Origin: Erysipelotrichaceae bacterium
GTDB lineage: Bacteria; Bacillota_I; Bacilli_A; Erysipelotrichales; Erysipelotrichaceae
DNA: 61,590 nt
NCBI GenBank assembly: GCA_022767445.1
Contig: JALENJ010000040.1
Coordinates: 1 to 61,590 of the forward strand
Reading direction: 5' to 3'
Position 1 is the first letter of the stretch, and the number at the start of each line of letters is the position of its first letter. The notes beneath the pieces were generated by a model, which was not told the origin of the DNA, did not search any database, and saw only the letters and a program-made list of their open reading frames with translations. Below are positions 37,027-45,201 of this stretch, piece after piece. A program made the translations under genes and the position numbers.

Positions 37027-38424
37027 TTACGCAGCAGTTTCCTCTGTTTCGCTCTTCTTCTTACGTGTTGTAGTCTTCTTCTTAGCTGGCTTTTCTTCAG
37101 CAGAAGCTTCCTTCTTCGCACTTGCTTTCTTTGTTGTCTTCTTTGCAGGCTTCTTAGTTTCTGCATTGTCCTTAACAAAAGCGTATGCCTTTTGATTACG
37201 TAAATCACGCTTCAACATATCAACACTGATGTACATCTTCACTTGATCTAATTCCATGCTGTATTGTTGAGCTATGTTCTTGTACTCGTTTTCAACATCT
37301 TCATCTGTTGGTTCAAGATTTTCTTTCTTAGCAATTTCTTCTAATACAAGACGTAATTTAACTGTCTTAGCAGCGTTATCTGCATAGTCAGCACGTAAAT
37401 CATCAGCCTTCTTACCAATCATAGATAGATATTGGTTGAAGTTCATACCATATTGAGAAATCTGTTGTGCAAGCTGTTGAATTTGGTTGTTGATTTCTTC
37501 ATCAATCAATACCTCTGGTACATCAACAGTAGCGTTTTCTGTTAATACATCCATCAAAGCTGTATCGGCCTTGTCTTCAGCTTGTGCCTTCTTACCATCA
37601 GCTAGACGATCATGAATCATCTTCTTCAAGTCAGCAGCTGTCTCAACACCTGTTGCGTTTACATCCTTAGCAAAGTCATCGTTAACCTCAGGTAATACCT
37701 TAGTCTTAACTTCGTTAACCTTAACCTTGAATACAACTGCAGCACCCTTAAGCTCTTCAGCATGATAGTCTTCTGGGAATGTTAAGGATAGATCCTTTTC
37801 TTCACCAGCCTTAACACCAACTAATTGTTCTTCAAATCCTGGAATGAAAGAATGAGAACCTAATACTAAGTCGTAGTTAGAAGCCTTACCGCCATCGAAA
37901 GCAACATCATCCTTAAATCCTTCGTAGTCGATATTTACTGTATCGCCTTCCTCAGCTTTGCCTTCTTTTGTTTGAATCTCAGCGTATTGTTCACGCATAC
38001 GGTTGAGTTCATCTTCTTCTTCCTTCTTAGTTACAGATACTTCTTCAAGTTCGTATGGTAATCCTTTGTAATCACCTAACTTAACTTCTGGCATAACTGC
38101 AAATGTATAAACAAGTTCTACGCCATTTGCGTCAACTGACTTAACATCAAGTTGTGGTTGGCTGATTGGATTTAAATCATTCTCCTGTAAAGCTGCACGT
38201 AGCCACTCATTAGCGTGATCATCAACAGCTGTTAAGAACTTCTCGTTGTCTGATACTTGTCTTTCAATTAAAGCTTTAGGTGCTTGTCCCTTACGGAATC
38301 CCTTGATCGTTACATTCTTAGCAATCTTGTTGAATGCCTTAGTAACTGCCTTGGTCCATTCTTCACCTTCAATTTTTACTGTTAAATCTCCAATTGATTT
38401 TTCTTTTAGTGTCCAGTTTGACAT
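37027..38424 (-). CDS. tig: Trigger factor with lysine-rich C-terminal tail
   Basis: Ribosome-bound peptidyl-prolyl isomerase and chaperone. The N-terminal domain has the ribosome signature GFRKGQAPKALIE (about 42-54); the FKBP-type PPIase domain spans about 150-245 (GDTVNIDYEGF, FIPGFEEQLVG); the C-terminal chaperone arms run to about 420. Residues 421-465 are an added low-complexity tail of lysine, alanine, threonine and glutamate (for example KKPAKKTTKKASAKK), similar in style to histone H1-like tails. Ordinary trigger factor is about 428 residues. In Bacillus tig is followed by clpX, lonB and lonA; here lon follows directly. Confidence 0.96.
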   Translation of the reverse strand: MSNWTLKEKSIGDLTVKIEGEEWTKAVTKAFNKIAKNVTIKGFRKGQAPKALIERQVSDNEKFLTAVDDHANEWLRAALQENDLNPISQPQLDVKSVDANGVELVYTFAVMPEVKLGDYKGLPYELEEVSVTKKEEEDELNRMREQYAEIQTKEGKAEEGDTVNIDYEGFKDDVAFDGGKASNYDLVLGSHSFIPGFEEQLVGVKAGEEKDLSLTFPEDYHAEELKGAAVVFKVKVNEVKTKVLPEVNDDFAKDVNATGVETAADLKKMIHDRLADGKKAQAEDKADTALMDVLTENATVDVPEVLIDEEINNQIQQLAQQISQYGMNFNQYLSMIGKKADDLRADYADNAAKTVKLRLVLEEIAKKENLEPTDEDVENEYKNIAQQYSMELDQVKMYISVDMLKRDLRNQKAYAFVKDNAETKKPAKKTTKKASAKKEASAEEKPAKKKTTTRKKKSETEETAA

Positions 38425-38459
38425 CTTATAAACTCCTTTTCGCTATTTATTGCTTGCAT

Positions 38460-38468
38460 ATTATATCA
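38460..38468 (-). promoter_or_regulatory. Proximal tig promoter (extended -10)
   Basis: The minus strand reads TGA-TATAAT, 35 bases before the tig ATG, with no clear -35. AAAGGAG serves as ribosome site. This may give basal expression beside the CIRCE-controlled promoter further upstream. Confidence 0.5.
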
Positions 38469-38511
38469 AAGATACGGTATTTAGGCTATGCTTTTACGTT
38501 TGATAACATAT

Positions 38512-38538
38512 TTAGCACTCTTTGCTGTTGCCTGCTAA
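38512..38538. promoter_or_regulatory. CIRCE element (HrcA operator) upstream of tig
   Basis: TTAGCACTC-N9-GCCTGCTAA: the left half matches the CIRCE consensus perfectly and the right half matches GAGTGCTAA at seven of nine positions, with the exact nine-base spacer. On the minus strand it begins one base after the -10 box of the distal tig promoter, so it covers the transcription start, the classic position for HrcA repression. Confidence 0.8.
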
Positions 38539-38539
38539 T

Positions 38540-38568
38540 ATCCTACAAAGTTTATTGCATAAAGTCAA
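38540..38568 (-). promoter_or_regulatory. Distal, CIRCE-controlled tig promoter
   Basis: TTGACT (38563-38568) and TAGGAT (38540-38545) on the minus strand have the ideal 17-base spacing. The -35 overlaps the stop codon of the upstream gene. The predicted start lies within the CIRCE element. Confidence 0.65.
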
Positions 38569-39263
38569 TGTAATGTTCTTGCGTATTCACGCTGTTTCAT
38601 GATTTTTTCATATATTGCGCCATCATCCATCATTTCGGATACCTGTCGTAACATCTCTAACGCAAGAAATTCACCTTCATCCTTGTCATAAGATAATGGT
38701 AAGAATGTATATACCTCATGAATTAAAAGTGTTTTGGCCATTTCATAAAAGTCTGGATGATCGTTTTCTAACCAGTCTTTTAAGTATGCATTGGCTGTTA
38801 AGAAACCTTCACTTTTATGAACTGGGATAATATCATCAGACCAGAATGTATATTCCACACCATTTTTTATCAGAACAAATTCATCAGAGATTTCTTGTTC
38901 TGCAAGTGCTTCAACAAGTAATACAGCTGCTTCTGGTACAGGGTCTTTGCTCAAGTAATCTTTGATTTCAGGTAAACAAGTTCTTAGATTTCGTTCAATC
39001 AATACAGAAGCAGCTGCTAATTGAGATTTAGGTTTCCCCTTTAATTGGTTTAACAAAGACTCAAGACTCTGCTCATGTATTTGACGATTTTCAGATCGTT
39101 GATAGTTGACTTCCCTCTTTAATTTTTTCAGTTTATCTTCTACATCCAAAGGAATATATGGCATCTGTAATTCTTTCTTTAATAGAAAGTCAGCATCATT
39201 ATATTTCTTCTGTTGAATGAAACTTCTAATTTCTTCTAATACTTCATCGTAGTAATTTGACAT
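38565..39263 (-). CDS. Hypothetical protein, DUF3196-like
   Basis: Predicted soluble, acidic, all-helical protein of 232 residues. The N-terminal 70 residues look like a tetratricopeptide-type helix pair (EVLEEIRSFIQQKKYNDADFLLKKEL). The arrangement resembles DUF3196 proteins known from Mollicutes and Erysipelotrichia, whose function is unknown; that match is from memory and tentative. GGAGG lies five bases before the ATG. It follows the terminator of tRNA-Arg and precedes the tig promoter, whose -35 overlaps its stop. Confidence 0.6.
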   Translation of the reverse strand: MSNYYDEVLEEIRSFIQQKKYNDADFLLKKELQMPYIPLDVEDKLKKLKREVNYQRSENRQIHEQSLESLLNQLKGKPKSQLAAASVLIERNLRTCLPEIKDYLSKDPVPEAAVLLVEALAEQEISDEFVLIKNGVEYTFWSDDIIPVHKSEGFLTANAYLKDWLENDHPDFYEMAKTLLIHEVYTFLPLSYDKDEGEFLALEMLRQVSEMMDDGAIYEKIMKQREYARTLH

Positions 39264-39285
39264 ATATCCTCCATAAACAAAGAAA

Positions 39286-39307
39286 CCGCCGACTATAAAG
39301 TCGACGG
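39286..39307 (-). terminator. Terminator of tRNA-Arg
   Basis: CCGTCGAC / GTCGGCGG (one G-U pair) with a 6-base loop, followed on the minus strand by TTTCTTTGTTT, begins eight bases after the tRNA 3' end. Confidence 0.75.
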
Positions 39308-39315
39308 AATATATA

Positions 39316-39392
39316 TGGCGTCCTCGAAGAGATTCGAACTCTTGACCACACGCTTAGAAGGCGTGAGCTCTATCCAGCTGAGCTACGAGGAC
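39316..39392 (-). tRNA. tRNA-Arg (anticodon UCU)
   Basis: The minus strand folds as a standard 77-nt tRNA. The acceptor GTCCTCG pairs with CGAGGAC, the discriminator is G and CCA is encoded. The D-arm has AGCTCAGCTGGATAGAGC and the T-arm TTCGAATC. The anticodon stem CACGC/GCGTG encloses CTTCTAA, so the anticodon is UCU, reading AGA and AGG, the arginine codons favoured in low-GC genomes. Confidence 0.97.
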
Positions 39393-39439
39393 AGCACAAT
39401 TAATATACCAAAGATTCGTCCACTTTTCAAGATAATAAT

Positions 39440-39910
39440 TTAATTTTTGTAACGCAATAATTCACTTTTTACATCATTACCATCTATGTACAATATCCGA
39501 TAGGATGGTAATGACCCATCTCGATTATGACTCAAAGAACCCGGATTCAACAGATGTACACCATCCACCACCTCATCATAAGGTACATGTGTATGTCCAA
39601 AGCAAACGATATCACAGCCCTCTTTCTTTGCATGCATGACTAAGCCATGCAAAGAACCATACCCAATGTCACGATGACCATGTACTAATAGTATCTTATG
39701 ATGGTCAACGGGAATTACCTTTTCACTATCATATTCTTGATACATATCACAATTGCCTTTTACGCAAGCATATCCCTCTAACATGTAGTTTGGTAGTTCG
39801 CTATCTCCTGCATGCAGGAATGCGTACGCATTTGGATACATTTCTTTGATTGTCTTAAGGCAGTCTGTTTGGCGATGTGAGTCGCTGACGAGTATGATTT
39901 GTTTTCTCAT
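39440..39910 (-). CDS. YfcE/MJ0936-type metallophosphoesterase
   Basis: Calcineurin-like phosphodiesterase of 156 residues. The dinuclear metal motifs appear in order: LVSDSHRQ, HAGDSE, VKGNCD, LVHGHRD and CFGHTHVPY, with the NPGS block after them. Small single-domain enzymes of this family hydrolyse artificial phosphodiesters and a true substrate is unknown. The start at 39910 (MRKQIILVSDSH) has GGAG six bases upstream; a GTG four codons earlier overlaps that site. It reads toward the tRNA gene. Confidence 0.88.
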   Translation of the reverse strand: MRKQIILVSDSHRQTDCLKTIKEMYPNAYAFLHAGDSELPNYMLEGYACVKGNCDMYQEYDSEKVIPVDHHKILLVHGHRDIGYGSLHGLVMHAKKEGCDIVCFGHTHVPYDEVVDGVHLLNPGSLSHNRDGSLPSYRILYIDGNDVKSELLRYKN

Positions 39911-39993
39911 TTTTATCTCCACTGTTCATATTATATTGAATCTTTCGCTTTCCGCAAAGAAAATCATGTTAAAATACTGATGAGGTAATCAAT

Positions 39994-40368
39994 ATGAACA
40001 TTTATCCATACAACATGTATTTATTATATATTGCTTGTCTGATCACTGTAATCTGCATGATTTACTTTGCGATCAAAGTAAGTTCACTCAAAAAACAACT
40101 CGAGAAAACAAAGACTTCAGTGACTCCAATACAACAACGCCTACAATACATCACAATCGCCAATCAAGTGATGCAAGAAGAAAGACAGCGTAAGAAAGAG
40201 AATCAAAATAAGTTATTGAAGTTCTTATTCCCTATCATCACTTCTATCATTTTGACATATCGTAGTGATGATAGCCTACATGGTATTAAAGGTTATGTAG
40301 GTGCAGGTCAAAGAGTATTCAAACAACAGCGTGAATTATCTATTTTAAAACGTCAATTATCAAAATGA
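39994..40368 (+). CDS. Small membrane protein, hypothetical
   Basis: Unrecognised protein of 124 residues. A strong membrane segment lies at about 8-28 (LLYIACLITVICMIYFAI), followed by a coiled-coil-like charged stretch (SSLKKQLEKTKT, then EERQRKKENQNK) and a second hydrophobic stretch at about 76-88 (FLFPIITSIILTY). The C-terminus is basic. GAGGT precedes the ATG. It sits between the divergent phosphoesterase gene and convergent uvrC and shares the terminator with uvrC. Confidence 0.65.
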   Translation: MNIYPYNMYLLYIACLITVICMIYFAIKVSSLKKQLEKTKTSVTPIQQRLQYITIANQVMQEERQRKKENQNKLLKFLFPIITSIILTYRSDDSLHGIKGYVGAGQRVFKQQRELSILKRQLSK

Positions 40369-40389
40369 CCGATGTCAATCGACATCGGT
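40368..40389. terminator. Bidirectional terminator, small membrane protein / uvrC
   Basis: ACCGATGTC / GACATCGGT form a perfect 9-bp stem with an AATC loop, with AAAA before and TTTT after. It overlaps the last codons of uvrC and follows the stop of the plus-strand gene. Confidence 0.85.
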
Positions 40390-42156
40390 TTTCTCTTGGT
40401 GTAATGCTTCATAGACAGTTTTTCCTGCCTCTGTTGGTACAACTTTGCAGATATCTTCTAAGCTTGCTGCTTTCAGATTGGTGAAGTTGCCAAACTCTTT
40501 TAATAATAGACGTTTTCGTTTTGGACCAATACCTGGTATCTCATCCAATACGGATTTTGTCTGTGCTTTGGAACGAAGCTTTCTATGATAGCTAATTGCC
40601 ACACGGTGTACTTCATCCTGCATACGCGTTAATAGGAAGAATAAGCCTGAGTCTTTATCGATATCGAATGTATTACCATTCATATCCATCAAAGCATTTG
40701 TACTGTGCTTATCATCTTTGACAAGACCCATCAGTTTAATGGTACTTGTTAAATTTAGGGAATCTAGTATCTCTTTTGCGGCATCAATTTGTAGCTTACC
40801 ACCATCGACAATAATTCCATCAGGTAGTCTTGACCCCTCTTTTAACAGACGAAAATAACGGCGATAGATGACTTCTCTCATAGAATCTACATCAGAATTA
40901 CCGGTATGCAATTTGTATAATCGATAACTCTTTCGATCTGGTTGTCCATCTTCATATACAACGCATGAAGCTACAGTAAACGCTCCACTGATATGAGAGT
41001 TATCGAATAACTCCACACGATTCATTGGGTGATTGGCAATACGATTTAAATCTTCGACTGCTTGTTGGGTCATGGAATCTTGTCGTGCTACCGCATTAAA
41101 TTTAAGATCGAGTTGTTTCTTAGCATTTTCAATACATAAATCAAGTAACTTTATCTTATAACCCTTTTGCGGTTGAAAGATTGGCATATCCAGTATCTGC
41201 TGTAAAGCACTAACATCCAATGTGTTCGGCAAGACAAGTTCTCTTGCGGCTGGGTGGTCTTGGTAATACTGTACAAGGAATGATGTGAACTCTTCTTCAG
41301 CATCACCATATAGAGGACGTAAGCGGAATTCTTTGTTTAAGATGGTGCCTTTACGGACTAAGAATCCCGTAATCGCAAGGTATCCCTTTTCTGTATACCA
41401 TGCAAATACATCACGATCTCCACGATTATCTTTTTCGATATTCTGTTGATCGTTTACAACATGGTGGATAGAGTCTAACATCTCTTTGTATTCTTGTGCT
41501 CTTTCAAATTCTAGATTTGAACTGGCAATCACCATCTTTTCTTTTAACTCATTTTCTACTTCTTTTGTATCACCATTCATGAAGCGTACAACTTTCTCGC
41601 TCATCTCTTCAAATACCTTAGGATCGATATCTAAAACACAGGGACCAATACATTGGTGCATGTGGTAATACAGACATAGTTTAGTTTCTAAGTGTGCACA
41701 CCGGCGGAATGGATACAGTGTTTGTAATACTTTTAGGGTAGTTCTTGCGGCGTTGGCATCTGGAAATGGGCCAAAGTATTTTGCCTTCTTATCTTTCTTG
41801 GTGTCTCTTACCACCAGCAACCTTGGATATTTCTCTTTGGTTAATTTGATATATGGGTACGAAGAGTCATCGATAAATTGGATATTGTACTTTGGTCGAT
41901 ATTTCTTAATCAGATTGATTTCTAAAACAAGAGCTTCTTTTTCGCTTCTTGTGACGATGAAATCAAAATCATGAATGTTGCTAACCATCTTGGTTGTCTT
42001 AAAATCGTGTGCACCGACAAAGTATTGATTGACACGATTGTGTAAGTTCTTGGCTTTACCAACATAGATGATTTCCCCATTCTTATCCTTCATCTGATAG
42101 CTACCGGGTTCATTTGGTAAATTTCTAAGTTTTGCTTTTATGTATTCTTTGTCCAT
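40375..42156 (-). CDS. uvrC: Excinuclease ABC subunit C
   Basis: Dual-incision nuclease of nucleotide excision repair, 593 residues. The GIY-YIG domain (about 12-90; GSYQMKDKNGEIIYVGKAKNL) makes the 3' cut. A UVR motif (about 198-232) contacts UvrB, the RNase H-like domain (VELFDNSHISGAFTVASCVV, IIVDGGKLQIDAA) makes the 5' cut, and the C-terminal HhH pair (SVLDEIPGIGPKRKRLLL) binds DNA. It follows mutS2 by nine bases. Confidence 0.97.
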   Translation of the reverse strand: MDKEYIKAKLRNLPNEPGSYQMKDKNGEIIYVGKAKNLHNRVNQYFVGAHDFKTTKMVSNIHDFDFIVTRSEKEALVLEINLIKKYRPKYNIQFIDDSSYPYIKLTKEKYPRLLVVRDTKKDKKAKYFGPFPDANAARTTLKVLQTLYPFRRCAHLETKLCLYYHMHQCIGPCVLDIDPKVFEEMSEKVVRFMNGDTKEVENELKEKMVIASSNLEFERAQEYKEMLDSIHHVVNDQQNIEKDNRGDRDVFAWYTEKGYLAITGFLVRKGTILNKEFRLRPLYGDAEEEFTSFLVQYYQDHPAARELVLPNTLDVSALQQILDMPIFQPQKGYKIKLLDLCIENAKKQLDLKFNAVARQDSMTQQAVEDLNRIANHPMNRVELFDNSHISGAFTVASCVVYEDGQPDRKSYRLYKLHTGNSDVDSMREVIYRRYFRLLKEGSRLPDGIIVDGGKLQIDAAKEILDSLNLTSTIKLMGLVKDDKHSTNALMDMNGNTFDIDKDSGLFFLLTRMQDEVHRVAISYHRKLRSKAQTKSVLDEIPGIGPKRKRLLLKEFGNFTNLKAASLEDICKVVPTEAGKTVYEALHQEKTDVD

Positions 42157-42165
42157 TTTGTTCCT

Positions 42166-44478
42166 TTAATTCAATGTTACAACAGTTGCTCCTGTACCAC
42201 CTTCTTGTGGCATGCCTAAGCGGAACTCTTTCACAGATTTATCGTTCCGTAGTTTCTCGTGAACTGCTTTTCTAAGTTTACCAGTGCCATCACCATGGAT
42301 GATACGGAATGTCTTAAGACCATGGACTTTGGCTTGGTCTATATATTCTATCATCTTGGTAATTCCTTCATCCACATGCATGCCTATCAAATTACATTCC
42401 GATGGCATACTTGAAAAGATATTGGATGAACGTATGTTCACTGAAGTATTCGCTTTTACCTTTGGAATGACATGAGAACTTGGACGTATTTGATTTTTCT
42501 TAACATGGATCAAACGTCCATTCAAACTAATCGTAATCTCTTTTCTTCCAATCTTTACAATTTCACATACCTGATTGGAAGAACGTAACTCAACCGCATC
42601 ACCAACATGATATTCAACATCGACAATTTCTTCTTGGCTGGTCTCTGGTTGAGATTGTAGTTGTGTTAACTTGGAGCGCATATTTAAAACTTCGTGATAC
42701 TTTGCTTGTTGTTGACGCATATTAGCGAGTATCTCATCAGCTTCTTGTTGTGCTTTTTCAATATAGAGATTGGCTTCTTGTTGTGCCTTTTGTTGTAACA
42801 TGTCTTTTTCTTTTAAGAGATCATTTCTCTGTTTGATCAACGATTTCTCTAGCTGTTCTACTTCTTTCAATCGTTGATTTAACGCATCGTTTTTCAATGT
42901 TGTTTCATTGAGCTGAACCTCAAGTCGAGCGATGAGTTCGTCCTCTTGTGTTTTTGCTTGTTCCTTTAGGAAAGATGCGTATTTGATAATGTGATTTGGC
43001 AGCCCATAACGACGCGCAATATCAAAGGCATTGGATTGTCCACTTAAGCCTTCAATAAAGCGATACGTAGGCATTAACTTCTCTTGATCAAACTGTACAC
43101 TGGCAACCAGGATATCGTCATGACGTTTGCCATAGGCCTTTAGACGACCATAGTGGGTAGTCACAACACACATCGTGTGTAATTCTCGTAGATAGTTCAA
43201 GATAGAAATCGCAAGGCTTTCGCCTTCTTTTGGATCTGTCCCAGAACCAATTTCATCCATCAAAACTAAACTATTTTCAGTTGCTTGATTCACAATCTCT
43301 GCTTGTTTTTTGATATGTGCGCTAAAACTAGATAACGATTCCACAACAGATTGATCATCGCCAATATCCACAAATACATTATCAAAGTATGGTATGCGTG
43401 CGTATTCAGCGGTTACCGGAATACCTACATATGTCATTAACACAAACAATCCAATGACTTTCATGGATACTGTCTTACCACCGGTATTTGGACCGGTGAT
43501 TAAAAGAATGCGTCTTGGATCTTGTAAGTGATAGTTGTTAGAGACAACTTTCTTAGGATCGATGAGTGGATGTTTTGCTTTGTCAATTTCGATATTTTTA
43601 TCTTCTGTTAACTCTGCAGCTACACCCTCATGTACCTTACCCCATTGTGCCTTTGCGAATATCGCATCCAAGATACCGCAGGTTTCAACGTTGTAGATTT
43701 CCTCATCCGCAACACCAGCTACCAGTTGTGATAGTTGAGTTAAGATTCGATGAATCTCCTCTTTTTCTTTCTCTAATAATTCCATCTTGCGATTATTGAG
43801 ATTCACTAATACGTTTGGCTCAATATAAGATGCTTGTCCTGAGGCACTATCACCATGTAATAAGCCTCCATACATATTCTTATCAGAGGCTTTCACCAAG
43901 ATAACCACACGTCCATTGCGGTTAGTAATGATTGAATCTACAACACTATCCGTATGCGTAGAGACAAAGCGATTGGCAGCACTCATGATTTCACTATCTG
44001 TATGAGAAATACTGCTACGTATTGAACGCAACTCACTAGAAGCCTTATCCATAACCTCGCCATATTGATTCAAACAATTGCCAATCTCTTTGGCAATCTT
44101 GTCATGTACAACAAGCGTTTGATAGATATCCGCAAGATTATCGTGTGGTAATTCCTTCATGGATTCAAAATAAATTTGAATCCCACGAACACCTTGTATG
44201 AAGAACATTTCATCTACCAATTCGCTTGCACTTAGGGTACGTCCCTTCTTAGCATTCTCTAATACAGTACGTAGATCCTTAATGTTTAACATCGGTAGTC
44301 GATCTTCATGGATACACATCGCAATTGCTTCTTTCATGTATGCATGTTCACGCCGTATAATCAAAGGATCAAAATTCGGCATTAAACTCTCTATCATTTC
44401 ATTTCCAAGTGAAAAAGAACAATACTTTTTCACTTGTTCTAAAATGACATCTAATTCTAAACTTTTTATAACACTCAT
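42166..44478 (-). CDS. mutS2: MutS2 with Smr nuclease domain
   Basis: MutS2 family ATPase, 770 residues. The clamp/lever region comes first, Walker A is GPNTGGKT (about 330) and Walker B LVLMDEIGSGTDP. A coiled coil (about 510-600), a KOW-like segment (YHVGDAVELRSSNQVCEIV) and a C-terminal Smr domain with RIIHGDGTGKLRKAVH follow. MutS2 acts on recombination intermediates and, in Bacillus, on collided ribosomes rather than mismatch repair. It lies between cvpA and uvrC, as part of the order rnhC-cvpA-mutS2-uvrC typical of Bacillota. Confidence 0.96.
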   Translation of the reverse strand: MSVIKSLELDVILEQVKKYCSFSLGNEMIESLMPNFDPLIIRREHAYMKEAIAMCIHEDRLPMLNIKDLRTVLENAKKGRTLSASELVDEMFFIQGVRGIQIYFESMKELPHDNLADIYQTLVVHDKIAKEIGNCLNQYGEVMDKASSELRSIRSSISHTDSEIMSAANRFVSTHTDSVVDSIITNRNGRVVILVKASDKNMYGGLLHGDSASGQASYIEPNVLVNLNNRKMELLEKEKEEIHRILTQLSQLVAGVADEEIYNVETCGILDAIFAKAQWGKVHEGVAAELTEDKNIEIDKAKHPLIDPKKVVSNNYHLQDPRRILLITGPNTGGKTVSMKVIGLFVLMTYVGIPVTAEYARIPYFDNVFVDIGDDQSVVESLSSFSAHIKKQAEIVNQATENSLVLMDEIGSGTDPKEGESLAISILNYLRELHTMCVVTTHYGRLKAYGKRHDDILVASVQFDQEKLMPTYRFIEGLSGQSNAFDIARRYGLPNHIIKYASFLKEQAKTQEDELIARLEVQLNETTLKNDALNQRLKEVEQLEKSLIKQRNDLLKEKDMLQQKAQQEANLYIEKAQQEADEILANMRQQQAKYHEVLNMRSKLTQLQSQPETSQEEIVDVEYHVGDAVELRSSNQVCEIVKIGRKEITISLNGRLIHVKKNQIRPSSHVIPKVKANTSVNIRSSNIFSSMPSECNLIGMHVDEGITKMIEYIDQAKVHGLKTFRIIHGDGTGKLRKAVHEKLRNDKSVKEFRLGMPQEGGTGATVVTLN

Positions 44479-44487
44479 AATTACCTT

Positions 44488-45132
44488 CTATTCATAACGA
44501 ATTCCATTATCTTCCAACCACTTTTCAACTGCTTTTCTTTGTTGTTGAGATAAGGAATCAAAATCTTTACCTAAATTGGAAAAACCTTCACTACTGATCA
44601 TTGGTGCAAGATATTCATCTCCAACAAGACTTGTCACTTGATTCACCTGTTTCAGCAATGAATGTTCGACGATATAATCACCATTCTTAAATAATGGTGT
44701 TGTCAAAAGAATTGTAAAGATGACCATCCATACAAATGATTCTAGAATACCAAAGATTGATCCAAAGAATGAACTAACAAAATGTAAACCTGGAATCTTT
44801 TGTATGCCCTTTGCCAAACGTTCCAATACGAATACCACAATACGGAACGCAAAGAACAACAATATAAACCAAATAATTTGGTTTAAAAAGCCATTGGCAA
44901 TCGCTGAAAATGGCGAATCTTGCACGTAGGATAAATCCTTTGGAATGATATTGATATGGCGAGCAAAGACATCACACAAAATCCAAGCACCCCAATAGGA
45001 CGCAATCGAACCAACCAAGGCAATAAAACGTCTTAGAATACCTGTTTGATAACCTTGAACTGCCTTTAAGATAAAGAATATAACAACAAATCCACTAAAG
45101 TAGATTGACCAATTTTCTTGTAATGTAATCAT
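44488..45132 (-). CDS. CvpA family membrane protein
   Basis: CvpA-like protein of 214 residues with four or five membrane segments (about 10-30, 35-55, 78-98 and 112-140) and a soluble C-terminal tail. Glycine residues at the second helix (LVGSIASYWGAW) fit the family. The start at 45132 (MITLQENWSIYF) has AGGAGG upstream; an in-frame start ten codons earlier has none. The gene heads the cvpA-mutS2-uvrC operon and is divergent from rnhC, as in other Bacillota. Its precise role is unknown. Confidence 0.85.
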   Translation of the reverse strand: MITLQENWSIYFSGFVVIFFILKAVQGYQTGILRRFIALVGSIASYWGAWILCDVFARHINIIPKDLSYVQDSPFSAIANGFLNQIIWFILLFFAFRIVVFVLERLAKGIQKIPGLHFVSSFFGSIFGILESFVWMVIFTILLTTPLFKNGDYIVEHSLLKQVNQVTSLVGDEYLAPMISSEGFSNLGKDFDSLSQQQRKAVEKWLEDNGIRYE

Positions 45133-45166
45133 AAAAAACCTCCTACTAAAATGATAAAACAAAATG

Positions 45167-45194
45167 TTTCATTCTTGCAATTCAATGTTATGAT
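45167..45194 (+). promoter_or_regulatory. rnhC promoter, predicts a leaderless mRNA
   Basis: TTTCAT (45167-45172) and TATGAT (45189-45194) are 16 bases apart. The expected start is at 45201-45202, the A of the rnhC ATG, and no ribosome site precedes that ATG. Confidence 0.45.
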
Positions 45195-45201
45195 AGTAGC
45201 C

